Origin: Intrasporangiaceae bacterium
Lineage (GTDB): Bacteria > Actinomycetota > Actinomycetes > Actinomycetales > Dermatophilaceae
Reading direction: 5' to 3'
Assembly (NCBI GenBank): GCA_012518475.1
Contig: JAAYSB010000081.1
Span: 1 to 6,627 of the forward strand
Length of the DNA: 6,627 nt
Position 1 is the first letter of the stretch. Each line of letters begins with the position of its first letter. The position numbers and the translations under genes are program-made. The notes under the pieces are model-generated. The model was given only the letters and a program-made list of their open reading frames with translations. It ran no database searches and was not told where the DNA came from. Shown here piece by piece: positions 1 to 4,178 of this stretch.

Positions 1-949
1 CGAACGGGTCCCTCGAGCGGTCACGCCGGCTCCGCGCCGTCCACCGCGGGGTGGACTCGGCCAGCGCTCCGGCAAGCCGGGCGATGTCGTCCGGATAGAC
101 CCGGCAGCAGCCGCCGATGAGCTTGGCGCCAGCGCGTTTCCACCCGCCGACCATGGGTAGGTCGAACTTGGACTCGCCTTCCCAGACCCGCTCCTCCGCG
201 TTCCACGTCTGGCCTGAGTTGGGGTATGCGAGGAGCGGCTTCGTCGTCACGTCCCGGGCGATCTCCATCGCTCCGAGAACGTCGGTGGGCGCGCAGCAGT
301 TCACTCCGACGGCCACGATCTCCTCGATCTCCTCGGCCAGCGCGAAGACCTCGGCGAGTGGCTCACCCGCCGCGGTCTGACCGCTTCGCGTGGTGACGGA
401 CAACCAGGCGGGATGACCGTTGCCGGCCAGCTCGGCGCAGATCGCCTCAACCTCCGCCAGACACGGAATCGTCTCCACCGCGAAGAGATCCGCTCCCGAC
501 ATGGCGAGGGTGTCGATGCGGGGGCGATGGAAGTCGCGCAGCTCCTCGACCGTCATCCCGTAGTCACCCCGGTACTCCGAGCCGTCGGCGAGAACAGCCC
601 CGAAGGGCCCGATCGAGGCAGCGACGAGCCCGTCCCCCGGTCGCACCTCGTCGCGGACGTTCTGGGCGATGGCGACCGAGCGGCGCATGAGCTTGGCGGC
701 ATGGTCGCGCCCGAAGCCGGCGTCGGCGAATCCCTGGAAGGAGGCCTGGTACGAGGCGCTGATCGCAACCACCGCGCCGGCTTCATAGAACGCCCGGTGG
801 ACGTCGGCGATGGCCTCGGGGTCCTCGTCGAGCAGCCGGGCCGACCACAGGCCGCCGGACAGGTTGTGTCCTCGGCGCTCGAGCTCGGTCGCGAGCCCGC
901 CGTCGAGAACGGTCAGCGTGTGAGAGAACCGCCAGATCAGGTCTTCCAC
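1..949 (-). CDS. mmuM: Homocysteine S-methyltransferase, C-terminal end cut by window edge
   Basis: Cytosolic enzyme that transfers a methyl group to homocysteine to make methionine. In the MmuM branch the donor is S-methylmethionine or S-adenosylmethionine. The frame is open without interruption from a GTG at 949 to the left edge, giving 316 residues; the family is usually about 290-315, so the stop should lie just outside. Visible motifs are the N-terminal VLDGGLATELERRG (about residues 12-25), SASYQASFQGF, SIGPFGA, and the three zinc-ligand cysteines of the Hcy-binding barrel: C218 in GVNCCAP and C281/C282 in GGCCR. GTG at 949 is chosen because an in-frame stop lies only 15 codons upstream and the conserved N-terminus begins about 10 residues in. 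There is no clear Shine-Dalgarno. A TACGGT element six bases upstream suggests leaderless transcription. The symbol follows the nearest known subfamily; the methyl donor cannot be read from sequence. No methionine-pathway neighbour is visible. Confidence 0.9.
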   Translation of the reverse strand, partial: MEDLIWRFSHTLTVLDGGLATELERRGHNLSGGLWSARLLDEDPEAIADVHRAFYEAGAVVAISASYQASFQGFADAGFGRDHAAKLMRRSVAIAQNVRDEVRPGDGLVAASIGPFGAVLADGSEYRGDYGMTVEELRDFHRPRIDTLAMSGADLFAVETIPCLAEVEAICAELAGNGHPAWLSVTTRSGQTAAGEPLAEVFALAEEIEEIVAVGVNCCAPTDVLGAMEIARDVTTKPLLAYPNSGQTWNAEERVWEGESKFDLPMVGGWKRAGAKLIGGCCRVYPDDIARLAGALAESTPRWTARSRRDRSRDPF

Positions 950-1160
950 AGCATCACCGTATCCCCGCGCGACGTCCCCTGGGGTGCCCAGTCACCAGGC
1001 TCAGCTGGGCAGCCGTGACTCCGCTGGCCAAACGGGTCGTCGGGCGGCTCCGCGGAGGCGAGCGGCGCATACCCCATCGTCAGCGCACGGCCGGCGGCCG
1101 CCGCAGCTCGCAGCGCTCGCCGAGGCGCAGTGCGGGACATGGGATCCCAGAGGGTTCGGA
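950..1160. other. Intergenic region without a convincing gene
   Basis: This stretch separates the minus-strand methyltransferase from the plus-strand tRNA. Open frames on both strands are short, rich in Arg/Ala/Pro and resemble no family I know. It contains GC-rich self-complementary patches, such as CTCCGCGGAG at 1048-1057 and a pairing of GCCCAG with CTGGGC near 985-1010. On the minus strand I looked for SAM-, SAH- or cobalamin-riboswitch cores that could control the methyltransferase and recognised none. Confidence 0.5.
956..961 (-). promoter_or_regulatory. Putative -10 element of the homocysteine S-methyltransferase gene
   Basis: On the minus strand TACGGT matches the actinobacterial TANNNT -10 pattern and ends six bases before the GTG start. 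That would place transcription initiation at or next to the start codon. No recognisable -35 is seen 16-19 bases upstream, so support comes only from motif and spacing. Confidence 0.3.
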
Positions 1161-1192
1161 TTGGTATCCGGTCCGGTGATCAGGCACACTAT
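1161..1192 (+). promoter_or_regulatory. Putative promoter of tRNA-Leu
   Basis: TTGGTA at 1161-1166 resembles a -35 hexamer and CACACTAT at 1185-1192 resembles a -10 region, with a spacer of about 18-20 bases. Initiation near 1199 would give a 5' leader of about 30 bases before the mature tRNA at 1230, a normal length for RNase P processing. The -10 is a weak match. Confidence 0.35.
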
Positions 1193-1229
1193 GTGGGTTG
1201 CTTGCTGTGTATGCGGTGAGCGGCTCCAC

Positions 1230-1312
1230 GCGCGAGTGGCGGAACGGCAGACGCGCTGTCTTCAGGTGGCAGTGTCCTTATGGGCGTCGGGGTTCAAATC
1301 CCCCCTCGCGCA
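1230..1312 (+). tRNA. tRNA-Leu (anticodon CAG)
   Basis: This is an 83-base class II tRNA. The acceptor GCGCGAG (1230-1236) pairs fully with CTCGCGC (1305-1311), with discriminator A at 1312 and no encoded CCA. The D stem is GCG/CGC. The anticodon stem CTGTC/GGCAG encloses the loop TTCAGGT, giving anticodon CAG at 1263-1265, which reads CUG, a major leucine codon of the genes here. The long variable arm is GTCC-TTAT-GGGC (1274-1285). The T loop is TTCAAAT (1293-1299) over CGGGG/CCCCC. The base of the T stem is a C-C mismatch (1288 against 1304), the only unpaired position in the cloverleaf stems apart from G-U pairs. All other invariant features are present, so it should be functional. Confidence 0.96.
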
Positions 1313-1320
1313 CGCGGTGG

Positions 1321-1353
1321 AACGCCGGCCCAGACGGGCCGGCGTTTCGCATT
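1321..1353 (+). terminator. Intrinsic terminator after tRNA-Leu
   Basis: AACGCCGGCCC (1321-1331) pairs perfectly with GGGCCGGCGTT (1336-1346) around an AGAC loop, giving an 11-bp stem that starts eight bases after the tRNA. The T-rich tail (TTTCGCATTT, 1344-1353) is weak, as is common in high-GC actinobacteria. It should separate the tRNA transcript from the DUF1707 gene that begins 70 bases downstream. Confidence 0.8.
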
Positions 1354-1403
1354 TCGCCTGTGTTCCGGTCTGTCCGACACTGCCCAGCCTTCGGTGGCGC
1401 GGC

Positions 1404-1409
1404 TAGGAT
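1404..1409 (+). promoter_or_regulatory. Putative -10 element for a leaderless DUF1707 transcript
   Basis: TAGGAT fits the actinobacterial TANNNT -10 and ends seven bases before the ATG at 1417. This is the spacing expected when transcription starts on the A of the start codon. The -35 region is not recognisable. The overlapping AGGA (1405-1408) could instead act as a ribosome binding site with an 8-base spacer for the same start, so both readings support 1417. Confidence 0.5.
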
Positions 1410-1416
1410 GGCGGGC

Positions 1417-2070
1417 ATGTCGATGGACGACCCGGCCCGACCGGTGACCGACGACGACCGCCGGGGGGCCGTGACCGAGTTGCGCAGGGCCGCCGAGGAC
1501 GGTCGTCTCCAGCCCGCTGAGCTCGACGCCCGCCTCGAACAGGTCGCGCAGGCTCGACTCAACGGACAGCTGGGCGCCGCTCTTGAGGGAATCCCGCAGA
1601 CCGGGGCGACGTGGCCGGTCGCCAATACCCCCTACGCACCAGCACCCCAGGTAGCGTCCCAGCTCCAGCACCCGACCGGCACCCCCGCGGGCTATCGCCC
1701 TGACGACCGGCTCGTGCTCAGCGCCGGCATGACGAACGAGAAGCGCGAGGGACGGTGGACGGTGCCGCCGTTCCTGCGCTGCCAGCCGGGCATGGCCAAC
1801 ATCAAGCTCGACTGCCGGGAGGCCACCCCTGCTGCGGATGTCATCGACGTCCAGATCGGCATCGGGGCCGGCAACGTCGTCTTCATCGTCCCGCCGGGCT
1901 GGGGCGTCAACACCGACCGACTCGGCAAGGGCATCGGCTCGGTCAAGGTCAGGGTCCCTCGGGATGCCAGCCCCGGCTGCCCGACGCTCGTCTTCCACGG
2001 TCAGCTCGGGATGGGCGACCTCAAGGTGCGCGAGGAGAACTGGATCGAGCGCAGGCTCGCCAAGGACTAG
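1417..2070 (+). CDS. DUF1707 domain protein with LiaF-like C-terminal domain
   Basis: A 217-residue soluble protein. Residues about 10-60 form the DUF1707 domain (SHOCT-like): the pattern DDDRRGAVTELRRAAEDGRL then ELDARLEQVAQARLNGQL is typical of its short helical repeat. A Pro/Gln/Thr-rich linker follows (about 61-95). Residues about 98-217 resemble the C-terminal beta-rich domain of LiaF-type cell-wall stress proteins, with its recurring glycine-turn layout: EGRWTVPP, NIKLDCREA, GAGNVVFIVPPGWGV, GMGDLKV. There is no signal peptide or membrane helix, so it is probably cytosolic. Many family members carry two membrane helices between the domains; this one does not. ATG 1417 is preferred over in-frame ATGs at 1408 and 1423 because of the TAGGAT/AGGA spacing. 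The biochemical role of the family is not established. A link to envelope stress is inference from the LiaF-like part. Confidence 0.85.
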   Translation: MSMDDPARPVTDDDRRGAVTELRRAAEDGRLQPAELDARLEQVAQARLNGQLGAALEGIPQTGATWPVANTPYAPAPQVASQLQHPTGTPAGYRPDDRLVLSAGMTNEKREGRWTVPPFLRCQPGMANIKLDCREATPAADVIDVQIGIGAGNVVFIVPPGWGVNTDRLGKGIGSVKVRVPRDASPGCPTLVFHGQLGMGDLKVREENWIERRLAKD

Positions 2071-2132
2071 ATACGTCGCTGCCCGAACCACGGACCGTGC
2101 TCCGGAGCCGCAGCCGGGGATTGCACGCTGAC

Positions 2133-2138
2133 TAGTGT
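2133..2138 (+). promoter_or_regulatory. Possible -10 element upstream of the mini membrane protein
   Basis: TAGTGT fits TANNNT and would start transcription about 55-60 bases before the ATG at 2198, placing the stem-loop at 2153-2177 in the 5' leader. There is no clear -35 at the usual distance, so confidence is low. Confidence 0.25.
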
Positions 2139-2152
2139 CGAAGGGAAGCACC

Positions 2153-2177
2153 ACTCCCGGACGGTGTGTCCGAGAGT
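2153..2177 (+). promoter_or_regulatory. Stem-loop in the leader of the mini membrane protein gene
   Basis: ACTC-C-CGGAC, loop GGTGT, GTCCG-A-GAGT: nine base pairs interrupted by one C/A mismatch. It ends nine bases before the ribosome binding site GGAAGGA (2186-2192). There is no T-run, so it is not an obvious intrinsic terminator. It could be a leader structure affecting stability or translation, or an operator-like inverted repeat. Function unknown. Confidence 0.35.
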
Positions 2178-2197
2178 CCCCCATCGGAAGGACACCC

Positions 2198-2344
2198 ATG
2201 ATCACGCTTGGCGTCCTCCTGCTCATCCTCGGTGTGCTGCTCGACGGCATGAGCATTCTCACGACGATCGGCATCATCCTCATCGTCGTCGGACTCGTCC
2301 TCAACCTCGTCCCGATCGGAGGCACCCGTCGCCGCGTCTTCTAG
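2198..2344 (+). CDS. 48-residue DUF6131-like membrane protein
   Basis: A tiny hydrophobic protein. Residues about 2-15 and 19-41 form two membrane segments made almost only of Leu/Ile/Val/Gly, with a short DGMS turn between them, followed by a basic tail (TRRRVF). The start at ATG 2198 is set by a strong ribosome binding site GGAAGGA at 2186-2192 with a 5-base spacer. An in-frame GTG at 2135 would add 21 polar residues before the first helix and lacks a site, so it is rejected. Size, helix-turn-helix hydrophobic pattern and basic end resemble actinobacterial DUF6131 proteins, whose function is unknown. Neighbours are a DUF1707 protein upstream and a lipoprotein downstream. Its pI and topology would suit a small envelope-stress or membrane-property peptide, but that is inference. 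Confidence 0.75.
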   Translation: MITLGVLLLILGVLLDGMSILTTIGIILIVVGLVLNLVPIGGTRRRVF

Positions 2345-2436
2345 CGACGGCACTGGCCCGACACACCCTGCCTCGTGCAGGACTCACCGAGCGGGATGTA
2401 CCCGGAAACACGACGCTCGGCCAGGACAATGGACGG

Positions 2437-3123
2437 ATGATCCGTCGTCCGATCCTCGTGACCGCGCTCGCCGCAGTCGCGCTGGTCGGGGTGAGCGGCT
2501 GTGTTCCCGAGGAGCTGCTCGCCGAGCCGACCCGGACACCGACGACCGAGCCGACCGCGGACCCACCACCGGCGACCCTGCGCACGCCGTCCCCGAGGGT
2601 CACGGCTTCCCCGACGACCACGCCCACGGTAGCCAGCCCGACCACCCAGCCAGGTGAGGACGCGACGACACAGGTCCCGACGCATACCGTCTCGGCATCC
2701 CCGCAACCGACGACCACGTATACGCCGGCGATCATCTGTCCGCATGTCATCGCCCTCGACCCGACGTTCGAGGTGACAGAGGCGGGAACCGAGGAAACGA
2801 CAGGCAACGCCCTCGTGGATGTCGTTCTGACGTATACGAATCCGGTCGACTATCCTCTGTGGCTGCGCGGCAGCATCGGCTACCTCGACTCCGAGGGGGC
2901 GGAAGGAGACCTCTACTCCCTCGAGCCCGGCGACCTCGCCTTCGAGGACATCGAGCTGCCACCCGGCGAGGGCACTCTGGAGGGCACCTTCGAGGATGTC
3001 TGGGGCGAGGTCCTGGAGTCGGAGGTCTACTTCACGTCCTGGACCGTCTCGGGCCTACCGGTGGACACGGTCGACCCCGGCAGTGCACCGTGCGAGACGA
3101 ACCGGGGCTACACGAACCACTGA
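2437..3123 (+). CDS. Secreted lipoprotein with Thr/Pro linker and unrecognised domain
   Basis: A 228-residue protein exported through Sec and lipid-anchored outside the membrane. Residues 1-21 are a lipoprotein signal (MIRRP, then a hydrophobic core) ending in the lipobox VSGC, with lipidated C22. Residues about 30-97 are an extended linker dominated by Thr, Pro, Ser and Ala, likely spanning the cell wall. Residues about 98-228 form an acidic, beta-rich domain (VDVVLTYTNPVDYPLWLRG, then YLDSEGAEGD) that I cannot assign to a family. It resembles general immunoglobulin-like or FxLYD-type extracellular folds in its Asn-Pro turn and Leu/Val strands, but only loosely. Two further cysteines, C101 near the domain start and C219 near its end, could form a disulfide closing the domain. 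The start at ATG 2437 follows AGGA (2423-2426) and a GACAAT element ending six bases upstream. No partner gene reveals its role. Confidence 0.85.
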   Translation: MIRRPILVTALAAVALVGVSGCVPEELLAEPTRTPTTEPTADPPPATLRTPSPRVTASPTTTPTVASPTTQPGEDATTQVPTHTVSASPQPTTTYTPAIICPHVIALDPTFEVTEAGTEETTGNALVDVVLTYTNPVDYPLWLRGSIGYLDSEGAEGDLYSLEPGDLAFEDIELPPGEGTLEGTFEDVWGEVLESEVYFTSWTVSGLPVDTVDPGSAPCETNRGYTNH

Positions 3124-3156
3124 TCACTGTGGACCACCATTGCCAGGTGTGATGGG

Positions 3157-3171
3157 CTGGACCGCGTCCAG
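3157..3171 (+). repeat. Short inverted repeat upstream of the small membrane exporter gene
   Basis: CTGGAC-CGC-GTCCAG is a perfect 6-bp inverted repeat with a 3-base loop, 27 bases before the ATG at 3199. It may be a minor leader hairpin, the weak end of the lipoprotein transcript, or an operator-like site. No T-run follows it. Confidence 0.25.
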
Positions 3172-3198
3172 GAACCCCACCGACCAGGGAGCACACGC

Positions 3199-3666
3199 AT
3201 GATCGAGGCCATCCGCGACTTCGCCGAGGCACTTCCCGAGGTGGTCCAGTGGCTCATCCTCCTCGTGATCGGGGCGGTGCCCTACGTCGAGGCCTATGGC
3301 GCAGCGTTCCTCGGCGTCATCGCGGGGATCAATCCGGCCATCGCGCTCGTGGCAGGCGTCATCGGCAACGTCGTCTCGATGCTCCTGGCCATGAAGCTCG
3401 GGCACGCCTATCACCGTCGCAGCACCGACCCGAGCGCGCCGCTGACAGCGCGTCAGGCCAAGCTCAAGCGCTCCCTCGACCGGTGGGGTATCGCGGTCGT
3501 CGCCCTCATCGGGCCCACCATCCTGCCCTCCCAGGTCACCGCCGCCGGCCTCGTGGGGTTCGGCGCGGACCGGCGCAGGGTCATCGCGTGGTCGATCGCG
3601 GGCATCCTCCTGTGGGCCGTGGTCTTCCTCGGCCTCGGTCTGCTCGTCAACCGTTTCCTGGGCTGA
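3199..3666 (+). CDS. Small multidrug export-like membrane protein
   Basis: A 155-residue integral membrane protein. Hydrophobic segments lie at about 15-38, 39-66, 97-122 and 128-151. A cytosol-facing basic/polar loop (about 67-95, HAYHRRSTDP then RQAKLKRSLDRW) splits it into two halves. The pattern IGAVPYVEAYGAAFLGV, then AGINPAIALVAGVIGN, then GPTILPSQVTAAGLVGFG matches the layout of the small multidrug export family (Sm_multidrug_ex), in which a Glu in the first helix (here E31) and the Asn/Pro turn are typical. Members have been annotated as efflux proteins, but a substrate is not proven and the assignment here is by eye. The ribosome binding site AGGGAG (3186-3191) with a 7-base spacer fixes the start. 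It ends 26 bases before the convergent end of the response regulator gene; I see no clear terminator in that gap. Confidence 0.7.
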   Translation: MIEAIRDFAEALPEVVQWLILLVIGAVPYVEAYGAAFLGVIAGINPAIALVAGVIGNVVSMLLAMKLGHAYHRRSTDPSAPLTARQAKLKRSLDRWGIAVVALIGPTILPSQVTAAGLVGFGADRRRVIAWSIAGILLWAVVFLGLGLLVNRFLG

Positions 3667-3692
3667 GCGCCGCCGGCGGGGAGAGCGGACAG

Positions 3693-4178
3693 CTAGCGGT
3701 CGAGGCGCCGACGGACGATATCCATGACCCGGGCCCCGTCGAGGGCGCGCAGGTGCGGCAGCGGGTCGAGGTCGGTGGCGAGCACGAACTCGGTGAGCTC
3801 GTGCCGCACGGTCGCCAGCAGCTGCTCGCTCGTCCACGGCTTGGCGATGTAGTGGTCGAGCCCGGCCTCGTTGACTGCACGGATCGTGTCCTCGTGTCCG
3901 GCCTGCCCGGTGACCAGGACGGTACGCACCGCGTCGTAGTCCCCCGATCCGGCCAGCTCGACGAGGAAGTCGACCCCGGTCTCGCCGGGCAGCCGGTGGT
4001 CGGCGAGGACGAGCGCCAGCAGGTCGCCGTCCTCCGCGATCTCGGCGAGCACCTCGCGGGCGTCGGCGACGTCCTCGGCCGGCTCGATCCGCACCGTGTC
4101 GGCGAAGGACTCGAGGTCCCGCTCGAGAGCCTCGCGAACCTCCGGCTCGTCCTCGATGACCAGGATGGCCAGTCTCAT
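3693..4178 (-). CDS. Receiver-only response regulator
   Basis: A 161-residue cytosolic protein consisting of one CheY-like receiver domain (about 3-130) plus a 30-residue charged tail, with no DNA-binding or enzymatic output domain. All phosphotransfer residues are present: the acidic pair E9/D10 in VIEDEPE, phosphoacceptor D60 in VLADHRLPGETG, T90 in LVTGQ, and K113 in the AKPW motif. The start overlaps the stop of the kinase gene (ATGA, 4175-4178). A strong Shine-Dalgarno AAAGGAG (4186-4192) sits inside the kinase 3' end with a 7-base spacer, so this protein is probably made in excess over the kinase. It is the natural phosphorylation partner of that kinase. Its output must be a protein-protein interaction or a phosphorelay step; neither target is visible here. 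Confidence 0.92.
   Translation of the reverse strand: MRLAILVIEDEPEVREALERDLESFADTVRIEPAEDVADAREVLAEIAEDGDLLALVLADHRLPGETGVDFLVELAGSGDYDAVRTVLVTGQAGHEDTIRAVNEAGLDHYIAKPWTSEQLLATVRHELTEFVLATDLDPLPHLRALDGARVMDIVRRRLDR

Noticed and set aside
1..949. Frameshift in the methyltransferase
   Set aside because: Only fragments of other frames end near position 21, but the conserved motifs from residue 12 to GGCCR at 281 are all in one uninterrupted frame that stays open to the edge.
937..1140. 67-codon minus-strand frame overlapping the methyltransferase start
   Set aside because: No recognisable family, no ribosome binding site, and Arg/Ala-rich composition typical of chance frames; it may partly be the promoter region.
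950..1160. SAM- or cobalamin-type riboswitch before the methyltransferase
   Set aside because: No conserved core sequence was recognised on the minus strand, and the -10 six bases from the start argues against a long leader.
1230..1312. tRNA-Leu as a phage or island attachment site
   Set aside because: No integrase, no repeat of the tRNA 3' end and no compositional shift downstream within the window.
1198..1416. Upstream extension of the DUF1707 frame through the tRNA
   Set aside because: It would translate the tRNA gene and its terminator. The promoter and ribosome binding signals point to ATG 1417.
1294..2325. 343-codon minus-strand open frame opposite the DUF1707 gene
   Set aside because: It runs across the tRNA terminator and two plus-strand genes with family features. 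Its composition is that of an antisense shadow.
2367..2381. Hairpin CCTGC/GCAGG after the mini membrane protein as terminator
   Set aside because: Only five base pairs and no T-run; likely chance in this GC-rich spacer.
3664..3695. Bidirectional terminator between the convergent genes
   Set aside because: The only inverted repeat (CCGCCGGCGG) has too little loop to form a stable hairpin of useful length, and there is no T-run.
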